Source: Pinus tabuliformis (Eukaryota; Streptophyta; Pinopsida; Pinales; Pinaceae). Taken from it: 64,000 nt of DNA. The notes under the pieces are model-generated. The model was given only the letters and a program-made list of their open reading frames with translations, was not told the DNA's origin and did no database searches. Shown piece by piece: positions 1 to 12,291 of this stretch. The stretch lies in contig CM062814.1 of NCBI GenBank assembly GCA_031772625.1, forward strand, positions 361,433,750 to 361,497,749. The letters run 5' to 3'. Position numbers and translations under genes: made by a program. How positions within the stretch are numbered: the stretch's first letter is position 1; each line of letters starts with the position of its first letter.

Positions 1-734
1 ATGAAGCTTTAAATGCGAGATTAACCCACAATTAGAAGACAACGAATGCAGAATCATTACGTAGTGTTAGAGTTAAGCTATTAGAATTTATAAGATTTTA
101 AATATTGGAATTTTCACGTTTTAATTTCGATATTATCACATAAAGAAAACACATTTATTTTTGACTAAAGAAAGATAGTCTTTAGTACTTATTTATTAAA
201 ACAAAAATATAAAGAGAAAAGTAAGTTTAAGTTTATTTTATTTTTATTCTTCCCTCTATTTGTTCTTCCTTATTTATTAATTTCCTTTCTTTCCTTTTTT
301 TTTTTTTGCCATACTTCATTATTCTCTTTCTTTATTCTCTCTTATTTTCTATTTTCCTTTTAATACTATTTCTATTTGTTCTTCCTTATTTATTAATTTC
401 CTTTCTCTTTTTGTTTGCCATACTTCATTATTCTCTTTCTTTATTCCCTCTTATTTTTTATTTTTCTTTTAATACTATTTCCTTCTTTTGTAATCCTTTT
501 TCTTATTCTATTATTTATTCTATTTTGTTTTTATTTTATATTTAATTCTTTCTTATTTTATTTATATCATTTTATTCTTCATTAATTTTTGCTCTTTATT
601 GTATTAGGTCAACTTCCACTATCTGTCTTTCTCCCAACATCATATCTTGATGACAAGTCATGTTTGATTCTAAGATATAAAAATGACTACAAAATCAATA
701 TCGTGGGTATTTCTCCAAATCCTCGGTCATTAAA
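1..734. other. AT-rich gene-free flank
   Basis: No gene was recognised. The stretch is A/T-rich with long T-rich runs. The one reading frame here (306-545) is a Leu/Phe/Ile-only translation of a T-rich tandem repeat and is not credible as a protein. Confidence 0.6.
248..480. repeat. Tandem duplication of a T/C-rich unit, about 110-120 bp
   Basis: Two adjacent units share the sequence TATTTGTTCTTCC, then TTTGCCATACTTCATTATTC, and finish with TTTTAATACTATTTC. The first runs roughly 248-369 and the second 370-480. They differ by a few substitutions and a shorter T-run in the second copy. Confidence 0.8.
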
Positions 735-2344
735 ATTAAACAATTTTTTCAATAAATTTATCTAATAATAAAATTAAACATTAATCAAAATAAATGAGAA
801 GTAATATTTTAATGATCCTTTTGAGGAGTGTTGAATTTATTAATCTAATAACTTGAATAGTTTATCAAGAAACCAACTTCATTTTCCAAACATTTAAGTC
901 AATTTGGAATATGTTAAAATCTATTAAACAAAGTTACACCATAAAACAAGTCTTTCTATAATTATAAAAATTTAGGTAGGTTTGAACTTCGTGTTTTACT
1001 GGAATTAAAGTAAATTTATTACAACATCCCTTTTCCTTCTCTGTCTACAAATTATTTCCTTTTTCAGATACTGAAAAACACTATACATCTTAATCATGCC
1101 AACGAAGAAAGACAGAAAACACCCAAAAAGATCATGATTCAAAAGTATCAAACAAGTTTTTTTTTAATTTTGTAATAACAACGCCGGTGAAAAATTAACC
1201 TCGAAGTTAATTTACGGGCACCCAGACTTACATAATCCTGTTTGTCAAAATCTAAAATTGATTGATATTCAGCCATCCATTAAATATGGTTCTGCCAGTA
1301 ATATGACACCTCCAGATTTGGATATCCCGGTAAAATGTCATTTAGGTCGGTCGATGTGAAGTTTTCCTAAACATGTCTATGAATTAGCTGTATGTTATGC
1401 ACATTTCGTCTACTTTTTTAAAATTTTATACTTTAATAAAAAATAATTACAGTTATATATAAATTAAATGGTTTATATATATATATATTAATTAGTTAGT
1501 AAAGTTTAATGGAGATCGATCTATCCGAAGTAATTGAAGGAAAATTGTATTATAGTTAAAAAATCTATAAAAATCTATTATAATATCATGGATTTGTTAC
1601 AATATTACATATTGGTATTATGGATTATTAATACAATATATTTGAGAAAAACTATAACTCATTTCATTTCATAGTGAAATTTTTTTTTATATATTTTTTT
1701 TTAATTTATTTTTTTAATTAAAGTAAAAAAACAAAAAAAAATATACCTAAAATTTTGATAAATCTTAACACTCTATCCTAAATATTATTAAAAGTTGTGC
1801 AACCATATAAATTAAATGGCCTATAAGTATGAATAGATGATAAACATCAAAACAGTTATTTTATTGTACATCTCATATTGTCACCTTACAAAATATCATA
1901 AAATTAAACTAAATTGTAGTTTTTGTTTAAATTATTATAACTATATGAGTTAAACCTATATACATTTTAAAAGCATGTAACAATATCGTTAATATGGAGA
2001 TTCATCTCCACTTTGCTAAAGAAAAATTCTTAACTTGTAAATAGCTCTTCTTACAATATCATGGGCAAGTGTCATGGCTTATTGTGTGAAGAGGCTCATT
2101 CTTCACCCCAGTATGAAAGTGATGTGTGATTCTAGTGGTGTTCAAAGTGGAGTTAACAGGAGTTCATTTTAAAATAGAAATAAATTATTTTCTAAATAAG
2201 AAACAATGTTGGTAATAATAAGATAAAAAATGAATATACATGTTTAGGTAGTTTTATTAAAAATATTATAATCCAGTATGAAGGAAATGTTATAAATTTC
2301 AAACTATTTGAATATCCATGCTGTCTAATTTATTTTAATATCAA

Positions 2345-2358
2345 CTCTTATATCTATA

Positions 2359-2399
<41 letters not shown>
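2345..2399. repeat. (TA)n microsatellite
   Basis: Nearly pure TA dinucleotides follow TATC-like units. The equivalent position in copy 2 (51157-51292) has grown into a TATC/TA/GA compound microsatellite. Confidence 0.95.
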
Positions 2400-2402
<3 letters not shown>

Positions 2403-2740
2403 TATGAGAAGAAGAATTAAAAGTAAATAAAATCATGTTCTTTATAATATGAGTAATGAGAGGAAAATTTTAGCACCAACAGTTGTTTGTTTTGTAATAT
2501 TCGAATATAGATTTCATATTATATCAAAAAAACAAAAGTACATATTATCAATGTGTTTCACCCAAGACTTCCTTGCTTAGAAGAAATGAATAAGTTTAGT
2601 ACAAAAAACACCACTCGAGAGATACGAATTGAACAACATCACAAGACTAACAAAGAGATTCCATTCCGGAGGCTATTGTTCCCATATAAAACAAAGACAG
2701 TCTAAAGAGAGAATATTTATGGCAATTTCTACTAAGTGAT

Positions 2741-2886
2741 TCACCAACGTGAATGTAAAAGAAGGATATCCAAAACATAGGAACAACCATATGCTACAAA
2801 CCCAAAATCCAGAAGGTCTGCGAAAGAAACATAGTCATCCAAGAAAATCATCGACTGGTCTGAAGAGGAATCTGTAGTAAGCATGT
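2741..2886 (-). pseudogene. 3'-terminal coding fragment of the unidentified duplicated gene, copy 1
   Basis: On the minus strand an open frame reads through NMLTTDSSSDQSMIFLDDY and ends in a stop near 2741. Copy 2 at about 51640-51805 reads NMVIADSSVDQATTLLDD followed by a stop in the same alignment, so the frame is shared by both copies. The LTR retrotransposon at 2887 separates this fragment from the rest of the gene relic, which resumes at 20059. The residues ahead of NMLTTDSS in the open frame come from the LTR. I do not recognise the family. Coding nature is inferred from conservation of the frame between the duplicates. Confidence 0.45.
2882..2886. repeat. Target-site duplication CATGT (left copy; right copy 20054-20058)
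   Basis: CATGT precedes TGTTGGCATT at 2887 and follows CCCAACA at 20053. Removing the element and one CATGT gives CATGTTGATTGG, which matches the uninterrupted CATGTTGACTGG of copy 2 near 51799. Confidence 0.92.
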
Positions 2887-3626
2887 TGTTGGCATTATGA
2901 TGCATGTGTTGTCCTTGATGGAAACTCACTTGTATATGGTAACTAGGTGAATCTACACGACAGATCAGAGGTGACAAAATGATGGAATATAGAGATATCA
3001 GAGGTGATAGAATGATGGAACAAAATAATGGTCAAAGGTTTGATACAGGGAGATTGTGTTACTGTTGTCCTTGATAAGAAACCTACCTAATGTGTTGTAC
3101 TTAATGAAAGCCTATTTGATAAATAGAATACTTGATAAAGGTATAAACAAGATGAGACAGAATGCATGGTATTTGTGTTTACAAATGTGACAAAATACAG
3201 GGAAGTTCAAAGGAATCAGTTCAGAAGTGATGTATGATGACAACTCACAATATAATAGGTCAATTTAGAGGTAACAGAGTAATGACACAGAACAATATGA
3301 TGATGTGATAAAGGATTTGGAATCAGAATAAAGTAATTGAAGAGAAATAATGGTCTAATTTGCATTATGTTGTATACATTGTTTCGCCTAGTCCAAGTGT
3401 CATATACAGGCAGGTACACAGAACAAAAAGAGCTTATGCATATGCACACACTTTCACAAGAGGAAAAATGAGTATGGGATGGAAAATTAACGTTAAATAA
3501 TACCAAGGGTCCATACCATGGTATTAGCTCACAATGTTGAGTGGAATTATGGTTACTTTATCCCCTCTAAGAATAACAAAGGTTCTAAGTGTAGTTTTGG
3601 TAAGAGGTATTGCAAAAGGCTCTAAG

Positions 3627-3634
3627 TATATAGG
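3627..3634 (+). promoter_or_regulatory. Candidate TATA box in the 5' LTR
   Basis: TATATAGG lies in a context (CTAAG-TATATA-GGGAGGTGAA) that is kept in the 3' LTR at 9421 as TATATAAGGAGGTGAA. The nested relative has TATAAAAGGGG at the corresponding place. The promoter role is inferred from sequence and position. Confidence 0.5.
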
Positions 3635-4439
3635 GAGGTGAAGATCGAAGTGTGAAGCAGTGCAAGTACTGTATATCTTATGAAGAGTTAGATCAAAAGA
3701 AAGTATGCGTGTTATGGGTTTTTGATGCCTTTCTTGATCTAAACTAAGCATGCACCTAAGTGTTTGCTCATGGATGGGATCTAATGATGGGTTAGAATCA
3801 TAAGACCTAAAATGAGTTATCATTATGTGATCTGATAATGGATAGGCTAGATCTGAGTGCTAACAAATGTTTTTTCCTTTAAATACTATGATATGGGTAT
3901 ATATGAAGTCTGGAATAGCTGTGAACTTATAAGTTATTATTTGCAGATTTATACGATGGTTCACCTTGGTAAAGGTGCATATAGACATTGGTTCAACACT
4001 TCCAAGTAATGTATGCAGAAGAAAATCTTGTTGTTTAGAGATGACTGATCTATCTGATCTGTACTATTATTTTAGTCGTGTTTGTCAATGAGGTCTTCAT
4101 TAGAGATGAAAGTAAACTAATTGTATAAGGAGATTAATTCTAGATGATTGACTAATTTACTTATTAGGGTGATCTTTGGTACTATCTGTTTAGAACTCTG
4201 TAACATGACAATTGATATTTATAATGTCTTTGTGCAATACAGTTTATGGTTCAGAATTTTTTTGATTCAGTATCTTTAGATTTATATGCAGGTTGGGTTA
4301 TAGAAATGAGCGTATACAAGCATATTCATTTCATTTAATTAGCATATACGTTCTGACATATGAATTTTGAGGTTAGAGTTGGTTCTAGTTTTTGATGCAG
4401 TGTTCTGAGTTCAGATCTGTGTACTCGTTACAATGATCT

Positions 4440-4740
4440 GTTTATTCCAGTTGATTGGTTGAATTTTCATTAAGTGTTAGTTGATTGGGTTTTCAGTAGA
4501 TTGATTGATTCAGAAATTGATGATTGGGTGATTCAATTATGTCAAAGGTTTCAGTGATTGATTGATTCAATTGTGGTTGATTCAAAGATTAATGATTGAT
4601 TTTCAGAGTTGATGAGTTTCAGTGATTATTTGATTCAGTTGTGTCAAAAATTTCAATGATTGGTTGATTCAGAAAGTGATGATTGAGTTTCAGTTATATC
4701 AAAGATTTATGATTGGGTTTCAGTGATAGGTGATGCAGAT
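4440..4740 (+). repeat. Minisatellite of TTGATTCAG/TGATTGGGTTTCAG-like units inside the LTR
   Basis: Degenerate units of roughly 30-35 bp are built from GATTGATTGATTCAG, AATTGATGATTGGG and TTTCAGTGATTG. The same block occurs in the 3' LTR at about 19075-19385. The LTR of the nested relative has no comparable array, so the expansion appears specific to the non-autonomous lineage. Confidence 0.75.
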
Positions 4741-5425
4741 ATATTTGTTTTGAGCCTCAATGTTACTGATGAGTCTAGTATGAAAATTTGATGAAATGTA
4801 GCCTACATATTGTGTTGTTGTGTACCAGGAGTACCTAGTCTAAAAATTTATGAAACGTGGTCCCTAGAGGAAGAGTGAAGTTAGTAGCCTTCTGTAGGTT
4901 GATGCCTAAGTATTGGTAAACATATAAGCCAGTACAAGAACTAGGGGGTTGGAGCTCCCTTCCAGTAGAAGCTGGAGAACGAGAGAAGGTTGTATCCTTC
5001 TGCAGTTAGATGCCTCCATACTGGTATGAGTCTACACTAGTACAAGATTGTAAACAATACTTTCTTTATATTAAAAAGAAGACAAAGATGAAAATAATAG
5101 GTGGTTTTCCCTCGCATTGGGTTTCAATGCTAAATATTGGTGTTCATGTGTGTTTCTTATGTGTGATGGTTTATTTATTACAATACATAGTTAACGTTTA
5201 TCTAATGGTTAATAAAGTAATAATGCACTAGTTGAAGACAAACATGTGATGGATTAAATGAATTGTTAGTTCACCGGATATACACTAATTGGCTTAAGAA
5301 CAGTCACGTGCAAACGTAGGTTTAATTCAGTAAAGTCCCATATATAAATATGAATATGAAATGTAAAAATTATTGATTTGTAAATAGTGATTCACCCCCA
5401 CCCCTCTCAACTTTTTTCGCAACAA

Positions 5426-5442
5426 TTGGAATCAAAGCAGGT
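5426..5442 (+). other. Primer-binding site (initiator tRNA-Met type)
   Basis: TTGGAATCAAAGCAGGT lies one base after the 5' LTR. It is a mutated form of TTGGTATCAGAGCAGGT, which the nested relative keeps intact. Complementarity to plant initiator methionine tRNA is the standard interpretation of this motif. Confidence 0.85.
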
Positions 5443-5486
5443 CCTTTAGAAGAAGCTTGATTGCTTAAAGGAGAAATGTTGCAACA

Positions 5487-7087
5487 ATGGGAAAGAAGCA
5501 AAAGAAGGAAGCACCTCAGAAAAAGAAGACATCTCAAAGGAACAATTACAGTGGGAGAGATAATTGGTTATTAGGTGGAAGTAGGTATTCAGATTTAGAA
5601 TCACCTCAGATTGAAGATGAACAGGAGAAATAAGTATCAGGTACTAATTTCTGGTCTTCTGGTGATATATTTCTTTTTTCATACAATATTGAAGATAATG
5701 AAAGTGATAGTGAAACAACTGGATTTGATCTTATGGGTGAAAGTGAAATAAATCCAATAGAGGTAAAAGTTAAAAGACTCACAGATAAAATTAGAGATCA
5801 ACAAGATCTATTTGACAAAAGGGAGTGTACCTTTAAAGAAGAAGTTACCATGTTAAAAGCTCATTTGGAGGAAGGAAACAAAGTAAGGAAGCAGTACAAG
5901 GAAAAGGAAGATCAATGTCAAAGGTTGCAGGATGAACTGACATCATTGAGAAATGAAGTAAATGAAAAGGATACAACAATCAAGAAACCTAAAGATAGAT
6001 CTAGTTACTATGAAATTCTTGAAGCTAAGGTCATCTCTCTAAAATAAGGTCTTGAAAATTCAAATAAGCAGAATGAAGAGCTACCTCAAGCAGACAAGAT
6101 TCTCAAATTAAAACAACAAGTGGAGGAAGGAAGAAAATCGAAGAAATCATGAAGAAGCAGTATCTGGGAAAGGAAGAGCAATATCAGGTTGAGGTGAATA
6201 TCTTAAAAGGTAAATTAGAAGAAAAAGATAAACTTTTGAGATTTTAAAATAGTACTCACATTTTCTATAATATTGCTAGTATTCAAAGATCTCCTACCAT
6301 CAAATCTGGTCTTGGTTTTCATGAAACTGTTAAAGGTGAATCTAGCTCACAAATGGAGGCAAGGACCTCTAATGAAACATCTAGAATGCTCACCAAGGAG
6401 ATAAGATATCAACCCAATCAACCAAAAAGGAAAGAAAGTCTTAAAAGAAATTCATTTACTCCTAACTATGGAAGTGTTAATCGCTTCTTTCCTCTCATGA
6501 ATAATGTTGAATGTTTTATATGTCATAATTTTGGACATGTTGCAGCTAGATGCATAAGTAGAATGTTTCAAGCTAAAAACCATCTCACAAAAAGATCATT
6601 AGCTTCCATATACTTTAAGGGATATTGTTTTTCTTGCAATATGTTTGGTCACAAATCCATTGATTGATATAGAAGGAATATGAAACATATAAGATGTTAT
6701 TCTTGTAACAAGTTTGGGCATATAGCTAAAGAATGTAGGGACAAGTCTATGGATTGTCGTAGACAATATGGTAAGCAATCAAATAAGAAGATCTATATTA
6801 GAAAATCTAAAATATATGAATCCACCAAGAATCAAGAAAAAGAAGATGAGATAAGGTGTGATCTTGTTCTCTTCTCATTGGAGGATAAATATGATAGTGG
6901 ACGTACTCAACACATGGCTGGAGACAAGAGAAAAATGGAGCCTCTGATAAAGAACCATCATGATAATGATATTCTTGGAACTAATGCTTTAGTAAAATTT
7001 CTAGGACCAGGTACAGTCAAAGCAAGCTCACGAGGAACTGAAAGTATGAAATTTCAGTCTTCCAATTTTCATACGCAAATATTATGA
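5487..7087 (+). pseudogene. Truncated copia-type Gag with coiled coil, three zinc knuckles and a protease remnant
   Basis: Translation from ATG at 5487 starts with a Lys-rich stretch (MGKKQKKEAPQKKK). An acidic, heptad-like coiled-coil region follows (about 5733-6250). After a frameshift near 6100-6300 come zinc knuckles CFICHNFGHVAARC, CFSCNMFGHKSID (its final Cys replaced by a TGA stop at 6665) and CYSCNKFGHIAKEC. The relic ends with YDSG-HMAGDKRK-GPGTV, a decayed version of the DSG/HMTGDK protease region of copia pol. In-frame stops lie at 5631, 6045 and 6665. The N-terminal copia Gag core (UBN2-type), present in the nested element, is missing. Nothing downstream resembles integrase or reverse transcriptase. 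A nucleocapsid-like, RNA-packaging role is known for this family, but this copy is broken. Confidence 0.82.
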
Positions 7088-8662
7088 AGACAAGTAGCGT
7101 ATATAGATGAGTTAGAAACTCCATAGTTGTGTGTATGTTGGTTTGATGAAGGAGCAATGGGACAGACTAAAAAAAAGCGTCTGATGTGGTTCAGACAATT
7201 ATCAATTGTCTTTTCTGTCTTGATGATTGATGACTATAGTCTATGGATGTTACTTTGAAGTGATTTTGAACCTCATAAGTTGTTGATGACTTGATGTATA
7301 ACTAGTTGACAATGATGCCTTGATGATTCTTATTGATATATGAAATGATCAGATCTGATAGTGAACAATTGGCATAGGTTCAAGGGGAGAATATGCTATG
7401 CTTATAATAGTGCATTGTTGCCATTATGTTTAGAATTCTTTGGTACACAATGATTCTTATCAATGGTGGGGATGATTATATTGTTGAAGTGTTTAAATGA
7501 TATATCATGCTATGTTGTGGTCATGGGTTGCTTATGATGAAATCTCAGATGATGCTTATATTGCTTAAGCCACATAGTTGTTATTCAGATCAGATTTATG
7601 GATGATTTGGATGATTTTTTTAATGATGCATATAGTCATGTTTCTTACATGGTGATCTTCATAAGTTCAAGGAGAAGAAAAAATCTTGAGTACACAACTT
7701 CATTATTTGATGATGATGAGTTTCACTCATTTCTTTTATCTTTTTGTCATCAAGACTTCAAAGACACATAAATTTCATATGGTGCAGGATTCCTATAGTT
7801 CTTGGCTCTCACATGGTTGAAGATTTCTACTTTTGATGGTATCAAGGAAGTTTGACAAAATGATTGAGATATCATGGCTTTCCTTTCACATTAACGAGAA
7901 AATAGATACTCATTTCTATCACTAAGTTGGATACATAGAAGGCTATGATAAGGTTGATGATATTAAAGTGACATTGAGATATCTTGTGAACATAGGGTGG
8001 ACATATACATGTTGATACTCTTGATGTTGCTGACAGATGCTTATGGTGCAGATCATATATGATGAAATATAGTTGTTGATAACTCTCATGGTCTTGTTTA
8101 GATCTTTTGTCTTCGTTATAAATGTCACCTATATAATTTGATGTAAAGGTCATGTAAAGACCTATGATGTAATAATTTTCATATTCAGTCATGTATGGAC
8201 TTTTGAGATCATGTTAAATATGTAATACCACTTGGTTGGGTGGATAAGTCAAATTTGGTGTATACACACTTGGCTGGATGATTGATTTATGCATGAGTCA
8301 TTAGTGATAGGAAGGTCATACTCATATATTTAATTTATAGAGTCATGTTATTCTTTCAAAATATTTTTGTAGACTCTGCATATGCTCAGGGGGATCATGG
8401 ATAGTATACTACAACTCATCATGTACTAAGGTGGATTTTGATTAGAGAATTTAGCATGTGCCTAGGGGGACCATGATCAGTCTTCATATCCAATAGTTCA
8501 GATGTGGAAGTCTTCATTTAACATTGGTCATCCCTTTGCCCTTGATGTCAAAGGAAGATAGTAGCTTGGTGTTTGGAGAGCAGCTTGATGTTTTGAAAAT
8601 ATTAGTGCTTGTCTTGATGTTATTTACAAGTTGTGGTGGCCAAACACCAAAGTGGTTGCCGT
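7088..8662 (+). other. Non-coding internal region of the non-autonomous element
   Basis: No significant reading frame is present; the text is rich in TGATGA/ATTGTTG. From about 8210 onward it matches the non-coding stretch between RNase H and the polypurine tract of the nested copia (11531-12291, read on the minus strand). Shared strings include ACTTGGTTGGGTGGAT and GTGATAGGAAGGT. The element therefore kept the 3' end of an autonomous ancestor while losing pol. Confidence 0.7.
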
Positions 8663-8681
8663 AAAGTCCAAAGGGAGAGAT
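8663..8681 (+). other. Polypurine tract
   Basis: AAAGTCCAAAGGGAGAGAT lies directly before the 3' LTR. The nested element has GTCCAAAGGGGGAGAT in the same position, so this is the plus-strand priming site. Confidence 0.88.
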
Positions 8682-9963
8682 TGTTGGCGTTATGATGCAT
8701 GTGTTGTCCTTGACGAAAACTCACTTTTATGTGGTAACTTGATGAATCTACAGGATAAATGAGAGGTCACAGAATGATGAAATAAAGAGATATCAGAGGT
8801 GACAAAATGATGGAAAAAAATAATGGTTAAAGGTTTGATACAGGGAGATTGTGTTAGTGTTGTCCTTGATAAGAAAACTACTTGATGAGTTGTACTTTAT
8901 GAAAAAATATTTGATAAATAGTTTACATCATAAAGGTATAAATAGGATGAGACAGAATGCATGGAAGTTGTGTTTACCAATGTGACAAAATGCAAGGCAG
9001 TTCAGAGAAGTCAGTTCAGAAGTGATGTATAATGGCAACTCACATTGTAACAGGCCAATTCATAGGTAACAGAGTAATGGAACCAAAGAACAGGATGATG
9101 GGGCAAAGGATTTCAGATCTGAATCAAGCAATTGAAGAAAAAGAATGTTTTAAGTTGCATTAAGTTGTATACGTTGTTTCACCTAGTCCAAGTAGTGTAT
9201 ACAAGTGAGTACACATAACAAAAAGAGTGTGTACGTATGCACACACTTTCAAAAGAGTAGAAGCACATATGGGATGGAAAATTAGGGTTAAATAATACCA
9301 AGGATCCATACCATGGTATTATCCCACAATATTGAGCATAATTAAAATACTCGATCACGTCTAAGAATACCACAGGTTCTATGTGTTGTTTTGGTATGAG
9401 GTATTGAAAAAGGCTCCAAGTATATAAGGAGGTGAATATCAAAGTGTGAAGCAGTGCAAGTAATGAATATCTTATGAAGAGTTAGATCAGAATAAAATAT
9501 GCATGTTATGGGTTTCTGATGGTTTGCTTGATCTGAAATAGGCGTGCACCTCAGTATTTGATGATGGATGAGATCTAATGATGGATCAGGATCACAAGAC
9601 TTGAAATGACTTATCATTATGTGATCTAATGATGGACAGGCTAGATATGAGTGCTAACAAATGTTTTGTCCTTTAAATACTATGATATGGGTATATCTGA
9701 AGTCTGGAATAGTTCTGAGGTTATAAGTTATTATTTGCATATTTCTACTCGGGTTCGCCTTGGTGAAGGTGCATATACACATTGGTTTGGCACTTCTAAG
9801 TATCATATGCAGAAGAAAAGTTTGTTGCTTAGATATGACTGATCTATCTGACCAATACTATTGTTTTACTTTTGTTTGTCAATGATGTCTTCATTAGATA
9901 TGAAACTAAAACTGATTGTATAAGAAGATTGAGTCTGGTTGATTGATTGATTGAGTTATAAGG
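8682..9963 (+). repeat. 3' LTR of the non-autonomous element, first part
   Basis: It begins TGTTGGCGTTATGATGC and parallels 2887 to about 4166. It is interrupted at 9963 by the nested copia element and continues at 18786. Confidence 0.92.
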
Positions 9964-11514
9964 TGTTGGAAATAATACTGAGAGGGGGGTGAATTAGTAT
10001 TATCAAGTCAATTATTTTTCATTTCATAATCAGAATTGCATACACTACTTCGGTTAGTGAAAACAACGTATATACGCAACTACAGTTAAGGAAACTCGCG
10101 TATAACTTGTAGACTTATAATTTAATTTATTCTTCAAATGATGACCATTAATCTGTGTGTTAGAAGCATATAACTAGTAACCAGGAACAATAAAACATAA
10201 TAGACAATCACACACTAGAACACAAGATATAAGGTGGAAACCCAATGTGGGTGAAAACCACTTGCTGCAATTCATCTCTATCTTCTTTCAATTAGAAACT
10301 TCTTTTTATATTGGATCTGTACTGGTGCAGTATTATACCGGTACGCAGGCTTCTACCTGCAGAAGGCGACAACCTTCTCTCGTTCTCCAGATTCTCCTGG
10401 AAGGGAGCTATAACCCTCTTAGCTCTTGTACTAGCTAATGTACTAGTATGTAGGTGCTGACTTACAGAAGGCTACAACCTTCTCTTTCTTCCAGGGACAA
10501 TGTTTCATAAACTTTCAGACTGGATCCATCATGACAATAATCAAACATCAAATACATCTGCATCAACCAATCTTCTTTGCTTCATTCAAAACTGAATCAA
10601 ACAATTACTTCTCTGAATGTTATAACCAGACTACATTGATAGTAACCAGAAACCAATCCTGAACCCAGAACACTGTAGAAATAAATAGTAGTAGCTAAAA
10701 CATATTTCATGGGATGTACGCTACTTCAATATGTATAACCTGCATACATAAACTTATGTATTAAGACCAACCAGCGTATACGCTTCTTTGACTTATTGAA
10801 CTAGTGTGTATACATGCCTCTGCTGTGATGAACCTCTGTACATATCTATAAAAGATAATTTACCCTTTTCACTTATTTAGAGACGAGTTATACTCAGATT
10901 ATCAAATTTATAGATCAAGTCATGCACCAAATATAGAAGATCGAAATCACACGAATATACTACTATTCAAGCCTTAAAATCTTGACCCAACAATAGAACT
11001 TATCCTTCTTCTTACACTCAGGTTCCTCCTTGGTTCAGATCAAGCTATGCACCATAACCCAATTCTAGATCTTACTCTTCATAAGATATTTAATACTTGA
11101 GTGAATGCCTTTGCCTAATGATCTCCTTCCCCTTTTATAATCTTAGGGCTTACTCAATACGATGGTTCAAAACCATAAAGAATCAATACCATGGACCCAA
11201 TACCTGGGTTCAACACTTCAGACGCGATACCATGGTCCAAAACCATAGGTCCAAATACCAAAGACTAAATACCATGGACCAAAAAATAAGTTTTCCCACA
11301 TGTATGCGCTTTTCCTTGCATGAAAGTGCGTGCATTCGTATATGCACCTTATGATCATCGAACCCGTGTGTATACGTGACTTGATTAATAGCGACCTGTG
11401 TATATCTATTTTTCTTTCATTCTGAGAGCCTGAATTGTGATCTGTCATCTCACTGAGTTGCCATCAAGGACAACACTTGTGTCATAGCACCAAACGTGTG
11501 TCATAATGCCAACA
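9964..11514 (-). repeat. 3' LTR of the nested copia
   Basis: TGTTGGAAATAATACTGAG ... ATGCCAACA, 1551 bp, is a direct repeat of 17250-18785. A TATA-like TATAAAAGGGG lies on the minus strand at 11129-11139. Confidence 0.93.
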
Positions 11515-11530
11515 ATCTCCCCCTTTGGAC
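11515..11530 (-). other. Polypurine tract of the nested copia
   Basis: On the minus strand GTCCAAAGGGGGAGAT abuts the 3' LTR. Confidence 0.9.
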
Positions 11531-12291
11531 TTGATGGCAACCCAAAGTCACTCAAGGTTATTCTCCCCCTTTGTCATCAAGGGCAAAGGTGATGCTCCCC
11601 CTGAGAACATGCTGAAATCTTTGCTCTGCTATGTTGTCCATGCTCCCCCTAACTGTAGGCAAGGTCTGCAAAAAAAAAGATGTTCTACAAGAAGAAACAT
11701 GGCTTTATACATCATAAATCACCTTCCTATCACCAAAGACTCATACATACATCCATCTCCCAACCAAGTGGGGATATACCAATATTGACTCATCCACCCA
11801 ACCAAGTGGAGATACACCAAATGTTTACACATGATAAAACAAGAATATTACATCATTCATCCTAGGCATAGTGGGGAAACCAACATAGGCCATTACATGA
11901 CCTTGATAATAAAAGAAATACATGACATAGAGACTAAATATTTAAGACAAGACTATGATAGTTATCATCAACTAACATCAGTAGCATCTGTCAATCATCA
12001 TCAATACCAACAACCATGATCCCCCTCTGCACTTGTTCCGCCGGAAAGACAATGAACCACAGATCTTGGAAGGTAATGCCAACAATCCATTATTCGAGGT
12101 ATATGCTCCCCCTGAACCTGTGCCAAATGGTCTCTCATAGAACCATAACAGACTACTTTCATCTTGAGTCTAGCCCCACTGTTTCTCTTCTAACCAACAT
12201 ATACACGACTATATCCACAGAAACTTGCGTATGTACACAGATACACTTCATGAAACTCATGTACAACCACTGTTCTCTGAAACAGATAATT
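11531..12291 (-). other. Non-coding 3' internal region of the nested copia
   Basis: It lies between the RNase H stop and the polypurine tract. It contains several GGGGGAGCAT-like purine blocks on the minus strand (for example near 11590, 11645 and 12105), which look like degenerate extra copies of the polypurine tract. The region shares sequence with 8210-8660 of the non-autonomous element. Confidence 0.65.

Larger units (their letters stand above)
735..2886. repeat. Duplicated host segment, copy 1, left arm
   Basis: This arm aligns collinearly with 37548-38057, then 44289-45401, then about 51130-51803. Shared landmarks are AACCTCGAAGTTAATTTA (1199 and 38023), GACATTTAGGTCGGTCGATG or its variant (1337 and 44358), and the block around 1990-2330 versus 44990-45390. 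The breaks in copy 2 coincide with PLE insertions, and the right-hand break at 2886 coincides with an LTR-retrotransposon insertion. The duplication therefore predates these insertions. The left limit is approximate. Confidence 0.85.
2887..5424 (+). repeat. 5' LTR of the non-autonomous element
   Basis: It runs from TGTTGGCATTATG to CGCAACA and is directly followed by a primer-binding site. It is repeated at 8682-9963 plus 18786-20053. At 2.5 kb it is about 1 kb longer than the LTR of the related nested copia. Part of the excess is a minisatellite (4440-4740). Many blocks match the nested LTR when that is read on its own (minus) strand, for example the start with TCCTTGATGG and AACTCACT, the ATACCATGGTATT stretch, and GGAGAACGAGAGAAGGTTGT near the 3' end. 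Confidence 0.92.

Noticed and set aside
306-545. 79-codon Phe/Leu/Ile-rich ORF that looks like a membrane peptide
   Set aside because: It is a translation of a T-rich tandem repeat with no other evidence of coding.
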